From Melampsora larici-populina 98AG31 (taxonomy: Eukaryota; Basidiomycota; Pucciniomycetes; Pucciniales; Melampsoraceae): a DNA stretch of 53,733 nucleotides. Positions 40,147 to 51,815 of the stretch are shown in pieces. How positions within the stretch are numbered: position 1 is the first letter of the stretch; each line of letters begins with the position of its first letter. Location: positions 175,486 to 229,218 of the forward strand of contig NW_006768855.1 in assembly GCF_000204055.1 (NCBI RefSeq). The letters are read 5' to 3'. The position numbers and the translations under genes are program-made. The notes below the pieces were generated by a model, which ran no database searches, was not told the DNA's origin, and saw nothing but the letters and a program-made list of their open reading frames with translations.

Positions 40147-43100
40147 CAACCCTGCGCCAGCTACGCAGCGCCGCGTTAACAAGCCTTTTTTGTAATGTTG
40201 CTCTGTTACACGCCTCAAAATACCGTTACATTTGTAGCGTGACTCCGGAAACAAGCAACAGTAAATCTCACCTTAAGGTAGCTCAGCTCCTGACTGCTGC
40301 GCTACAGCAACACAGCAGGAGCTACAGGGCTATTTGTAGCACCAGTTAACCTAAGTTAATGAGGAGCAACGTAGCAGTGTTACAGCGCCAAATACTTCAA
40401 GGGGTACACATGAAATGTCGCTAAAAATCAATGATTGTAATGTGTGTAAGGGCTTATTATGTATTATTATTAAACAAGAAGAAAAATAAGAGAAATAACA
40501 AAGTTGCATAGCATATAAGTATGTAGTGAAAGTAAGAAAAGATAAGGCATAGCATAGTATTTAGTGAGTAGAAGATGATATGTTGCCATCACATCAATCC
40601 AGCGTTACACCTAGTAATTTGAACAGGGCGGCCAGTTCCGCAAATTCGACTCCAAGGGCCACGCCTTCCCTTAACCATAGACGGCTCAAGACCAGAGCTT
40701 CAATAGTGCGCACAAGAAGACTACCTCTATCGCTAGCACAGACGTCAGCCGCGCACGAAAAGATTCGTTCGGCAGCGCATGAAGACCCAGTGGTTGCCAA
40801 GTAATCGCGTGCCATGATTGCAAGAACACGGTAATCCTTTTCATGACGCTAGACCACAAGCAAGTATGTCAGTATTGTATCGATCAAGCCACAAGCTCAA
40901 GCATAAAAATAGGAATATAAAGTGAATATTGCTTACCGACCACCACTCAAGACCTGCCTTTGGGTCTGCCAAATTATATCCAGTACCACACATCTTATCC
41001 AACATCCGTAAGTAGTTCTCCAAAGAATTATCAATTGTTTCTTCTTGTTCGTCATCTGAATCAGTATTGTCATGAAAGTTTTTTGGTTGTCCTGTAGATG
41101 GATTAGAACTTGTGCCAGAGTTTGCTTGAGTGTCAGATTGTTGACGAGGTGAGGTTGATTCATATTTGGAGTAGATTCGACGTAACATGGCTTCAGCTTT
41201 CATAGGGATCGAACCTGTCTTTCCATCGAACCACTTGGTGAAGAACTTGTGGCGAAAGAGTGGATGAAGCATGGGCGCCATGACCAGGCTCTTGCAGCCA
41301 AGGGCCTTTTCTAGGTACTCCTGAGTTTTCTGTAGCATCTTGGCCAACATAGGGTAAACTGCGTCCGAAGTACTAAGCTTATCGACCTTCTCCTGCAGCT
41401 TGTGTCAAAGCTCAACGTATTTGGGGATCACCATACACCCGGTAGGACAGTTGCCTTCCATCCTGAGGGTGGTATCAAGAAAGATCTAATCATTGAGATC
41501 GTTTTCAATGACAAACAGATCATTTGTATCAGCATGGTTGGAATAATTTACTAATCAACAGTACACTTACCTCCAGCTCATCGTTAATCCTTCGTACTTG
41601 AGCCCACTCAGATGTGGTGATCTCGAGTTGATGGAAGTAACCGTAGGGCTTACCGTTCTTGCGAGGATGCCTGCCTACTGCAAGAGCTCGGTCAAGATCT
41701 TCCTTACACAACTGGTTGATTACCTGTGGAGATTGAATCACGTTAATCAGTATAACACTTGCAATGAGGATAAGAACATAACTAACACTTCGCGCCAGCC
41801 AGGCCTTGTGCCTACTTTCATATTTTATATTCCACCTAATACCATATCCAGCAATAAGTGACCCAGTGGAACCTTTCTTTGCACTCACACGCTCAAATTC
41901 CTTGCGCCAGGCCGCCAAACGAGTGATCCTACGTACGATAAAGTCAACCTGGATATACAATGAATGAAGTCAGTTATCTGATTGTAACAGATGAAGATGG
42001 ATTGGGATTCTTACCTTGTTGAGAGTGTAGTCTAGCTGATTAGATTGTCGACGATGAGTTGCAACAACTTCTTGCTCCAACAAAATCGCCGGGGTTACTT
42101 CATCCTCGGTGTTGGCCCGGTCCCATTCAGCTTCATCTTCAATTGGAGCAGTGAGCTCGTTGCTTGGGACTGGGGGTGCTAACTCTTCTAGTTCGTCGGT
42201 ATCATGTTCTGGGATGTCTTCATCGGGCACACTCTGTTGTCGATCACTTTCATCTTCCTCTTCAATTGTTCCAATGATTGGAAAATGACCTCGTGCAGCT
42301 GCCTTGACTTTAGCAGGAGGGGGAGCCTTCACACCCAGTCCAGCTAAGCCAGCGTTGACAATCAATGCAAGCTTATGGCAAAAACAAAATATATGCATCT
42401 TCGACGGGTCCCAATGATACTTCATACCTTCTTTCTGAGGTTCCAAGGAAAACTGTTGATGCATCTCCTTGGCCATTGTCTTGTTGTTTGATCCTGAGTT
42501 GGTGGTCTGGCAGAGGATGTGAAAAATTTGAAATAAGACGTCAGCTTTAATGTATGAAGGGTGGATGAAAGGAAATCATTTTGAAATGAATACTTATCTT
42601 CTGATGGATACCGTGCTTCACCAACAGATTGACAATCGGTTCGGCTAGCCATGGACCATGATGGTGCCATGCAACCACCTTCAATCTCACATGCCGGACA
42701 TGATACGTCCATTTCAAATCGATAAACGTTACAGAAGCCCCAATAAAACCGTGACGGTTACCTTTGCTGGTCTGGCTGTTGTGTACAAGATTAAATCGGG
42801 AAGTGAGTTGCTGGATCAATTGATCCAATTCAGTAAAAGTCAAAAAAAAAAAATTTAATCATGAGGAATCGATTACATACCTTGAGTTCTTTGAATACAT
42901 TAGTTTTCAAGGACTGGTTGATCTGTTTTGCTTCGTTGGCAACCCACTTGCAACCATAAAGCTTTGCATTGTGGCAAAGGTACTTTACCATTGCCCCGAG
43001 GATAGGATCTTCGACACAATTCCAAGGAAGTGCGTGTCGAATCAACCATGTGGAAGCCATTTGGTTGAAGGTGATGTTGTTGAATTTGGTTGCGGGGGTA

Positions 43101-44614
43101 GTAGTAACAAATCCATTGAGAGATCCGAGTTGCTTCTTGTTCGCAGCAGCCCGTCTCTCTGCCACTGAAGGAGGTACTTGAAGTGTCAGGTCTTGCTTGG
43201 CCTTGAGTCTTCCAGTACAACCTTTGTCTGATCGGCCGTCAGCGGTATATCCATCGCAGTGAGACCAAAGGTTCCCTGTCAAGTTGCTTAAACTGACACA
43301 AACGCGGTTGCTTTTGCCCCGGTGGCAGAAACGGCATGCATATGATAACGGTGGCCTTGATCGATCCTAAGAGTGAGAGAAATACAGCAGAGAAACTTAG
43401 TAAGAGAAAGGAAATAAAATAGAAAAGAAAATATATATCACTTACATCATTGGGACCGTGGAAAGGAGGTTTGTAGTATAATCTGAGTTGAGGTAATTTG
43501 TTGGGATCATTCACCACTTCATCTGGCTTGTGCCTCTTGCGAGCGGTTTTGTCTACAGCGTCGGCGTCGTTGTCAGAATCTGCACGCAAAATATTTCTGG
43601 TGACATTGGAAGAGACGTGCTGTGGAGATGGCATTAAGAAATTAGTAAATTAATCATTGACAAAAAAAGAAGAATATGGAGGAATCGAGAGATTGAAAGG
43701 TACACACATCATCTGGTAAGGGTGCTGTCACAGTCTTCTTTGCTTTGGGAGCAGGCCGTTGTTTCTTCTTGTTGCGGGCAGGGTTGACACAGACAACTGA
43801 GGGCGTATCTGACTCGTCATTGGAATAATTGACTTCCTCAACAGGATCATAGACGGGTTCTTTGTCTGAGTCATTGTTAGTAGGCGGTGCTTTCCGTTTC
43901 TTTGTTGATTTCTGAGTTTGAGCTTCGTGGTCAGACGTGATTGATATTCGTCAACAGCTATCTGGCAATGGTTGAACCATCCCTGGGCAAATGACTGTAT
44001 TTCGAGTACGAGTTGTTTTAGAAGGGTTTTCAGACGCAAGTGAAGAAGACGGCATATTGATCGATCTCAATGGATAAGTGATGGGGAAGCTTGAAGGATG
44101 TGATAATAGTAACTATCAATGTTAAAGAGAAAAGAGCAGATGTAAGTGAAAAAATTAAGATGTAAACGAACTGAGGAAGGGGATGAAGGAAACACTTACT
44201 CTCTGGAAACCACGAAGGTGGTATCCTTGCAGTTCCACCCCTCTACCCCCTGGCTTGGCGCGTTCTCAAACCATCCAAATTATATTGATTTGTCTAGTGA
44301 GATTAGTTGATATGCTTCTTTGGGATATCAGCGATTAACTTGGTGAGGATTGGGTGAGACGACCACCAGAACCCTTTGCCCAATTAGGATTATTGCGGAG
44401 AAAAAATCTGGGACCGTTACACCGCTTCTTAGCGGTCCCAGGGCGCTAATGGTACGGATGTCAGCAGTCCAAAAAAATCTGAAAATCCTGGGTCTTGTTA
44501 GCTTAACTGTAAGCCCCGCAACAATTACCCCGCTTCTTTGTAACATTACAGGGCCAAGAAACCGTTACGCCACGCTCCGCAGCACGCAACAGAGGCGTAA
44601 CTGGCTCAGGGTTG
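40147..44614 (-). mobile_element. hAT DNA transposon (4.47 kb)
   Basis: Terminal inverted repeats CAACCCTGCGCCAGCTACGC (left) and the inverse of CAACCCTGAGCCAGTTACGC (right) differ at 2 of 20 positions. CCTCTAA is duplicated (40140-40146; 44615-44621); the eighth base differs (C versus G), as expected for an aged 8-bp hAT duplication. It encodes a hAT transposase on the minus strand and is nested in solo LTR 3. Confidence 0.85.
40594..44056 (-). pseudogene. hAT family transposase, multi-exon, with in-frame TGA codons
   Basis: It starts MPSSSLASENPSKTTRT at 44056. A TGA follows after PLPDSC, then a Lys-rich linker. A BED-type finger reads YACRFCHRG ... NLWSHCDGY. The core includes MASTWLIRHALPWNCVEDP, LKVVAWHHHGPWLAEPI and HIFCFCHKLALIVNAGL (the C/H motif of hAT cores), then an acidic insert. 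Later exons carry GIRWNIKYESRHKA and a TGA (about 41402) in VEL-HKLQEKVDKL, where Arg is expected. The C-terminal dimerisation domain (DYLATTGSSCAAERIFSCAA ... LSRLWLREG) ends at 40594. Introns of about 50-90 bp separate at least seven exons. hAT enzymes cut and paste DNA. Gene structure is nearly complete, so inactivation looks recent. Confidence 0.75.
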
Positions 44615-45216
44615 CCTCTAAGAAAAGGATTTGAGAAAGGGAAAGGAAATATACGGGCAATAAAGAGCTAATGTGCTCTAACCTTGTGAGACTGCGAGGG
44701 GCAGGCTTTACACTTTGGTAAACCAAAGATCCCTTAAAAAGGAGCAAGCTATGCTACTTTAAGGTTTATTTCTAGACACAATGAATGCCCTGGGCTTGTA
44801 GAAATCAGTACCTTGGGTGTTCAGCAATGGAACCCGTAATGCTCAAGAAGGGTCTTTAAAAAGCTACACAACTAACCACGTACTTGAAGATCCTCTCAGT
44901 AGGAGTCAAGTAAAATGTGGTTCTGTGTTGTGATTGTAGTAAAAGATGGGGGGTGATTCTAGGGAAGAAGGGGGGGTTTATATAGTCTCAGTTCCAGCGT
45001 CAACTTGTGGTTGGCGTGTGAGTCTTGTCTGATCACGTGTCAACTTGTGGTTGACACTTGGGTTAGGTTTACTATGTATTTAATACATTACATACATGTG
45101 TTTAAGTGGCTCTTGACACTGAGCCTTGAGATGTGGCTTATGGATTTATACAATATTTTGATATTACATAAGGTACTGTTAGCCCATGGTCCTGTAATTA
45201 AGGCTCAGGGCTGACA

Positions 45217-46299
45217 ACAACCATAATGACTTCTGATTACCAATTTCATGACACTTTACTAGCTATCTTTTCCAAACTGATAATTGATCCACATTTTTAG
45301 AAGCCCAAACAGCTGTTATCCTTACTGCTCAATATCTCAAACCAACCAGTATGGATATGAACATGCCAGTGATGAATAGCAGCAATTCTTTTGGTTCACA
45401 TGATCCGTGAGTTTCAAGTCTTTTGACCATTTTGTAATTGCAAAAGTGACATGTTGCTGTTTACTGATCCGTCTGCGGGATGTACCCCTCGCAGTTGCAT
45501 TCTTGCTCACACCAATATCTTTGGTACTCTGGCTTGCTTTGTCCCTTGTCCCTAGTATTGTCTACCTAACTTTGGAAGCCCCCCTCTGTGAGTTGTGATT
45601 CGGTCATGATTCAGTTTGACTCAACTCATTGTTGGGTTCTACGTTTTATAGTTCTCTAAGGTTGGAATAGATTGCAACGGCAATGCTGCCTTGATTGTTT
45701 GCATTTGCAACGCACAGAAACCTTGTGACTTATCTCCATGGTCAGCTTTGAGTTCAAAGGATTTGAAGTCTTGCATCTTCTGACTTGATAGTATTCTATC
45801 TTTTGTAGGTGTTTTGGTAGAGTACCCAAAGCCCGCGACGGTAACTCTGCAGTCCATTGATAAGGCAGTGCCAGAGGAAAAATAAGCCATAAGATTCCAC
45901 AGCTTATGGCTTCTGGCAGGCACAAATAGAATTGTGAAGATTTTCACCACCCTCTCTACCTCCGTGCCATCCTCCTTCCCTCAGCCCTCTCACGCCTGGA
46001 ACTCTCCAAGATCCTTTCCTGGTTTCTCTCCCAAGTTTCTCTCTCTTCTTTTCTTACTTCACTTTCTTTAGTTCAAATTTGAAAACTAAAAACCGTGAAT
46101 GCATAATGAACAAGAAGACAACAATAAATTTCTTAAAGATCACACACATCAACAAAAGAAAATAGAGAGGAAATTGGAAAAAGAAAGGAAGGACCAGTTG
46201 AAAAAGGAATAGAAAGAAGACACAAAAAGAAGGCAGAGAGAAGAACGGGCGAAGAGGGCAGCATCAAGGATACCAGCTTCATCCCCTCAACCTGGAAAG
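45217..46299. other. unassigned stretch with short hydrophobic and cysteine-rich frames
   Basis: A 63-codon plus frame (45407-45598) is strongly hydrophobic (VAFLLTPISLVLWLALSLVP) and ends at Cys-Glu-Leu. A plus-strand segment near 45655-45780 reads VGIDCNGNAALIVCICNAQK. Neither is recognised. From about 45950 the DNA becomes C/T- then A-rich and leads into DIRS copy C. Confidence 0.3.
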
Positions 46300-48328
46300 A
46301 TGTCGAACTCATATCAACTTGTTGAAAACAACAAAGAAGAAGAATTAGATGGAGATAAAATAGAGGGAGGTATAGAAGAAGCGGGAGGAGGAATGCAAAG
46401 CACGTCAGTTCACTTCGGCAACATCAACAAGCAAAACTCCGCTCAACAAGAAGAACAAACTCCAATGCCACTCACGGGAATGAAGATCAAAAGGTCTAAT
46501 TCTGAGTCCACGCTCAAATACCTGGGAGATGGATATAAAGGAGTAGATACTGAAGGGCTGCTTGAAATGAATAGCTGTAAGTACCTGGTCCACTGGCAAA
46601 TAGGTCATGCTCTACATCATCGCCCCCACCCCCCCTTCACCACCCAGTCTCCTCCCATCCCAAGGAGTCAAGCAGGATGATAAAGCCAAACGTAATGCCT
46701 CCGGGCAGCATTGTTGTATCCATTTTTGAGAGCTGTGGCTGAAGGCTAGGACCTTCTCATCAAACAAGATGATCAAGCCGTCGAGACTCGCCCCAGAACA
46801 AGAACTCCGGCAGAAGAGCTTGACCCTTCTCATCAAAATTTCAGCTGTTGGATACTGGAATTATCACAGAACCTGCTACGAGACCATCACAAAGTTATAC
46901 CAATCAGGCATCTGACATATCCAAATCTTTCTTTTTCCTTTCTCACATAATTTTCCAACTTGGCAGTCCTTGAGAAAACCTCACGTCGTAAACTGAAGAC
47001 CATCTCCAAAAAAGAGGAGCTGATGGACAAGATTGTGAAGTCCATTCACAAAGAGAAATCCAGCAAAGTCGTGAAATTGAGGAAGAAGTACAATGAAAGG
47101 TTTGGAAACAAAGTTAGCAGAGCAGGGAAGAATAGTAAGGGGGACAAGGAAGAGAAAAAGGGGAGAGCAAAGGAGAAGGAGAAGAAAAAGAAAAACAGAA
47201 AAAGAAGAAACTTAAGAGAAAACGATCACCTTCCTCTTCATCTTCTGAGACCTCAGGGTCGGAAAGTGATAGCTCTGAATCGTCAGACTTGTCCGACGAC
47301 GACTCATCGACAGATTCTTCAGGGGAAAAGGACTCAATCAGCTCCTCCTCATCCAGCTCTTCATTGTCATCCTCAGCCACGACATCTCCTTCTTCGAGTG
47401 ACAGTTCCAAAGGAGAGAAGAAAAAGAAAAACAAGAAGTCGGGGAAATCGTCCTCTTTCACTCTGAGAGACCTACCCCGCTGCTGGGCTAAAGGCTTCAA
47501 GAAACTCAGGTATTATGTACCCCTCTACGTGTTCAATAAGAACTATATCAATAAGTTCCACTCACTCAACCGCAAACAACACCCGGGATCAAAACAACTT
47601 GGGATTCCAGGGGTATCAGAAGTTGATCTAGAAAGGCAGATGACGTATGGCAAATTTATGCAAGCCTGCGACGTAGAGACCCGATACGCAACAGAGATCT
47701 TCAGGAGGAAGAAGTACGTGAGGTACATAGGGATGCATAAAGAGGTTGTCAGCAAGATCATGACAAAGTACAATTCGTGGATGGTCGCCTTACGCTACCA
47801 CCTAGCCATCTGGACTGTTACATTTTGAGACAATACTCAACCAAGATCAACAAGAAGAAACGTAAGATAAAAGATAAGGTGGTCTTGCCAAAAGGGGTTC
47901 AGCCAGAGGTGGAAGAAGAGCCACAGTGGGAGGCGCATCTGGCGGGAGATTTACAATGTGAAGGAAACCCCTACGCGTCGGGAGGCCCAAAACATGGCTT
48001 TGATTTCCTGACCGGTGAACAGATGGAGACATCGCACCAAGGGGAGGAAACAACACAGTGGAGACCTTTGAGACACCAACCTAACAACTTCAGGCGGACC
48101 TCTGGCGGCCAACACAACCAGTTGATTAGCTCGTACCAGAAGGGAGGAAACCCAAATGGAACCAGGAAGGGTCACGGGAAGCCGTACCACCAGAATAGCA
48201 ATCCCCAATTGGGACCAGCTCAAGGGGAACAGGACCGGGTTTCGTCGGGACAACAACATGCAAGCCAGCATGCAGGCCATGTGCCAAAAGGAGTGAATAA
48301 CACTCATAAAAACCAAGCCTTGAGGTAA
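46300..48328 (+). pseudogene. DIRS gag-like ORF1, copy C
   Basis: Exon 1 (46300-46576) starts MSNSYQLVENNKEEELDG and ends at T|GTAAGT. After TTGGCAG the second exon (46967) continues in frame with LEKTSRRKLKTISKKEELMD and a long Lys/Glu tract. A 1-nt frame change in the Lys-rich run (about 47190) leads to a Ser/Asp-rich block and the core LPRCWAKGFKKLRYYVPLYV and SKIMTKYNSWMVALRYHLAI (compare NYGWMVALRYCRLI in copy B). TGA ends it at 47828; later pieces (to 48328) include FDFLTGEQM. It is inactive. Confidence 0.55.
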
Positions 48329-48686
48329 GCCTCCTACGCTGCACATACCCCTAGAGGGAAGGAAGGGAGAATCTGACAGAAAAAGAAATCTCCCATCCCC
48401 CATACTTACCCAAAAATTCTCACGGGGTTATCCACACACCCAAAACCATTACAGATCCTGGCTATCCTGATAACAATCTGACAAAACAATTTGTGTGTTG
48501 GGATTGATGGATTATACTATGCAACCTTGTAATTTTCTGGCAATAATTGTATTTTTTGTATGTCACTTCAGATAATTGGAAATAATTTGAATGGAAAGAC
48601 TCACAATTGGTCATTGATGCTACACCCCCCCCCCCAATTGCCCCATTAAACTCCTCCTGCTTTACAGGACGTGCACACACATCTTA

Positions 48687-49743
48687 GTGACCATGAGCAG
48701 GACTGGTATCAATGATGAAATCATATACCTCTGCGAAGTGAGGAAGGAACCTGAGGGTGAAAAGAAGGGTAAACGAGTGGCAGAGAACTCACTCACCATA
48801 GACCTCAGAGATGTGAAAGACTCCCAAGAAGACTCCGACAAAGAAGAGGGAAAGCCTACTCCCCAGTTGACACATAAGAAACGGAAGCCTCCCCTACCTT
48901 TGAAAGATAGAAAGATCTATTCCATACCAGTTCAGGAGCCCTGGCCAGTTCTGGTGAAGAGTGAAATGAAGATTGAAGGATGGAGGACACTCCTGGAGGA
49001 GAGCAAACTCGCCGACGACATCCCTTATATCATAGATGGATTCAAGAGTGGGTTCTGCCTGGGCATCCCAGAACCTGAGATCCCAGGCCTCCAGTGGTAC
49101 ACACCAGACAATCACAGCTCCGCACTGAAAGAACAAGGGAGGGAAGGACAACTCTGGAGGCTACCTCCTGGAACAAATATTTGTCATTCCCAGGGCAAGA
49201 CTGATCAACCGCTTCTACCGGTGCGGGATCAGACTGTCTCCTAAGCCTTTCACGTCCAAGGCTCTTGGGCCTGGGAAGAGCTTTCTGCGATGTGACATGG
49301 ACTAGAGTGATTCCTAGTCCTGTCGTCACCACTCCTCAAATATATGGAGGGAGATAGTTATACGCCAATTTGGAATCAAAAAGATTTGCCAATGGGTCGA
49401 CGTCAATCTCATATTCAGGAGAGAATGGCAGACAATATTGCTAAAGGACATCACGGACTTGAGCGACTCTCTAGGAGTCAGAACAAACCCAAAGAAAAAC
49501 CAAGACTTTTGTCCAGAACAGCAATACTTGGGCTTTATATGGAATGGGACGGAGAACACCGTCAGACTCCCTGAAGAGAAGTTGGAACAACGCCGTCAGC
49601 AAATTGAGCAAATCCTTGACTCCAACTCCAGCTGGACCCACTCACAAATTTGCAGCTTCATCAGAAGGTTGGTGCACACCACCAATATCGTGCCACACAT
49701 GGCCCACACCTCAATTCCATATATAGGTGGCTACATACTTGGG
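48687..49743 (+). pseudogene. DIRS polymerase relic, copy C
   Basis: An acceptor (TTTACAG, 48668) precedes MTMSRTGINDEIIYLCEV. The RT entry block is EMKIEGWRTLLEES and GLQWYTPDNHSSALK, parallel to RYFCPPNHSSALAAK in copy B. The frame is then lost. A piece near 49390 reads ICQWVDVNLIF, a damaged motif C with VN for DD. CPEQQYLGFIWNGTENTVRL follows. Motifs A and B are missing. It has no enzymatic potential. Confidence 0.6.
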
Positions 49744-49749
49744 TGACCC

Positions 49750-50197
49750 CAAAGACGTAGTCGAAGACCTGGTAGAATGGGAAATCTGCCTGAGAGAATT
49801 CAAAGTCCGCCCCTTAATGGACCTACACCCCCTGCTGCATTAAGTCCAGTGTATTAATGCGGAAAGAGGCAAGAAGATTATGTTCACATGAACAGAAAGA
49901 CATTTCAGCCATGATGCAATGAAACATGACAAAATGAAAGAAAGAGGAACCCACTGTGAGAATGAACCCAAAAGTTGAGCCCATATATGCCTCACCCGTT
50001 CATGCTGAGAGTTCCCCCCCCCTGGAGATAACTGCCGCGCTCAGGATTAGAAGCCGTAAGCAGTCAGAGAAAACATAACTCCCTCCCTGTCCTAGAAAAC
50101 CGTGAGACACATCTGAGATCCAGAGCACTGCAACTCCTGTGAAAAACAAAAACTGAACCTGTACCCTCCTCACGCACCGCTACCGGAGCCATCATCC
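49750..50197. other. unreadable former RNase H region of DIRS copy C
   Basis: By position this should hold RNase H, but no DAS, LTDNT or ADRLSRG motif remains in any frame, and stops are frequent. It is probably rearranged or strongly mutated. Confidence 0.4.
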
Positions 50198-51420
50198 ATG
50201 AAAGAAACTCGGGTAGAACCAAGCACAAAACCCTTTGGTAGATTCAAGAAAAATGCACGGGGCGTAGATATATTGGAGACAGACGAGGTACAACACCAGT
50301 TCTTGAGCGGCACATGGGCGGACAGAACCCTGAAGCACTACAACTCAGCAATAGTGAAACTCTTCAGGTTTGCCAAAGTGAAGAATGTAGAGGCAGAAGA
50401 TCTGCCTCTACAAAGTCAAAGACGACATTAATTCGTTTCGTCGCCTGGGGATCCAAGAAGATTGAGGAAAGAGCGGAAAAAGACAAGTTGGTGAAATCCT
50501 CCACTATGAAGGCGTACATTGCAGGAGTCAAAGCCTGGCACATGTTCCACGGAGGACAATGCCCTCATCAGGCAGACAACACTGTGAATACGCTACTACG
50601 GTCTGCTATGAGGATCAAAGCCTTGCTCTATGACAGGAACGTTAAAAGGCCACCGGTACTGATATTCAATCTACACCGCCAACATATTTATCCTCGGATT
50701 ACAAAATCCGAGGTATCCTCAGATGCAAAACCTTGGACAGAAGCTTCCCGAGGTTTTGATCTGAGGTAATTCTCAGGGCAAAAACCTTGGACAAGGTCTG
50801 CCCAAGGATTTGCTTTTGATGACGCCTCGGATTTCTCAACCCGAGGTATCTATGCTGGCAGTGCTAGTCACATTGGTCAATTCCTTGTTGCCGTCAATCA
50901 AAGAGGACCTTGCGCTGAAGGCAATTGCCCTTGTGGCCTTCTGGGGTACAGCTAGGCTTGGGGAACTCGTAGTAGATGATCAGTCAAGACGGGTACCAAA
51001 GTGGCAGGACATCAAGTGGGCAAAGAATGGTAAATTTGCTAGGATAGGAATGCTGAATGCAAAAACGGCAGCCCCTGGGGAGGTCCAACACCTTCACCTG
51101 GAAAGGCAGAAATCAAGGCTAGACCCTCTAGTAGCCCTAGGAGAGTTCTACAAATTCCAAGCCCAAAAAGAATTAGACAATATCTTCAAGATCCTAGTTG
51201 ATGGAAAGAAAACCAAACTGACAAAGAGCGAGGTAATCAGTAAACTGAGGAACATCTGGAACCGAGAGAGACCAAAGAACAAACAGCTACTCTATGGACA
51301 CTCCTTCAGGATTGGAGGAGCATCACTCTGACGGAACCTCGGGGTAGACAAGGACAAGATCAAAAGGGCAGGACGTTGAAAATCAGACACTTACCTCATA
51401 TACCTCTGAAAGTTTGATTG
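50198..51420 (+). pseudogene. tyrosine recombinase relic, copy C, split by a MITE
   Basis: It begins MKETRVEPSTKPFGRF and has a SAM-like N-terminal domain (SGTWADRTLKHYNSAIVKLF), a frame change at about 50430, then STMKAYIAGVKAWHMFHGG. A MITE (50674-50863) cuts between FNL and VTLVNSLL. The catalytic domain has Arg in WGTARLGELV, AKTAAPGEVQHLHL, and GHSFRIGGASL with His and Arg. A TGA (51329-51331) follows where copy B has Arg. Next come a TGA for the Trp of GRW and another in the YL(R) block near the Tyr. The catalytic residues are otherwise kept, so decay looks recent and mostly through TGA creation. Confidence 0.7.
50674..50863. mobile_element. CACTG-type MITE, copy 4 (190 bp, duplication CTA)
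   Basis: The ends are CACCGCCAACAT and ATGCTGGCAGTG. CTA flanks both sides (50671-50673; 50864-50866). The interior matches copy 1 (7789-7994) almost throughout, with copy 1 carrying an extra segment near 7905-7915. Its removal restores the recombinase frame. Confidence 0.88.
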
Positions 51421-51693
51421 CGTAGAACAAAGAAACACAATCCGACTGCTCAGAGAGAATCAACTCAGGAACAAATAGAGAGATTAGATTGGGAAAAGAA
51501 TGGGGAAAGGAAAGACAAAGGATCAGTCCAAGTGAGAGGAGATGTGAAATACAGAGATAGGCAGATCCTGGCAGATCAAAATGATACAGGTAACACCATG
51601 TGTAAACCTTAATCCCTTTTGGGGCAGACGGATGGACAACTACAAGCAAACCACTCACACACGTAGAGTAGGGGCGTTTCTTGAGGCTCAAGG

Positions 51694-51815
51694 CTCACCG
51701 CCTGTGAGTGGATGGGGTCGAGAAACCCCCAGGTTTTACAGTCCGTTCTCACCCCAATGGTGGTGAATTAGTAAGGATCCATTAGGATTACTTACACCTC
51801 ACCCCCCATTGGGGT
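51694..51815. repeat. hairpins at 3' end of DIRS copy C
   Basis: CTCAC (51694-51698) pairs with GTGAG (51704-51708). ACCCCAATGG (51751-51760) is perfectly mirrored at 51806-51815, enclosing GTAAG (51771-51775) / CTTAC (51791-51795). The position downstream of the recombinase matches the array of copy B, although fewer stems are seen. Confidence 0.5.

Larger units (their letters stand above)
40033..45216 (+). mobile_element. solo LTR 3 interrupted by a hAT element
   Basis: The LTR start TGTGAGGAGTACGC (40033) and end AGGGCTGACA (45216) match solo LTRs 1 and 2. Flanks ACGAC (40028-40032) and ACAAC (45217-45221) are a 5-bp duplication with one change. Cutting out the hAT element plus one duplicate leaves about 709 bp in LTR order (GACCTCTAAGAAAAGG joined at the insertion point). 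Confidence 0.75.
46200..51815 (+). mobile_element. DIRS-like retroelement copy C (decayed)
   Basis: The order on + is gag with intron, polymerase fragments, tyrosine recombinase, hairpins. It is more distant from copies A and B than they are from each other, but shares the gag core, the YLGFIWNGTENTVRLPEEKL block and the recombinase. Much of the RT core and all of RNase H are unreadable. A MITE sits in the recombinase. The element lies between the two ends of the CFT2-like gene. Confidence 0.65.

Noticed and set aside
45407..45598. Small membrane protein gene
   Set aside because: The frame is strongly hydrophobic but isolated, with no exon partners found and transposons around it. It was kept only as a note in the unassigned region.
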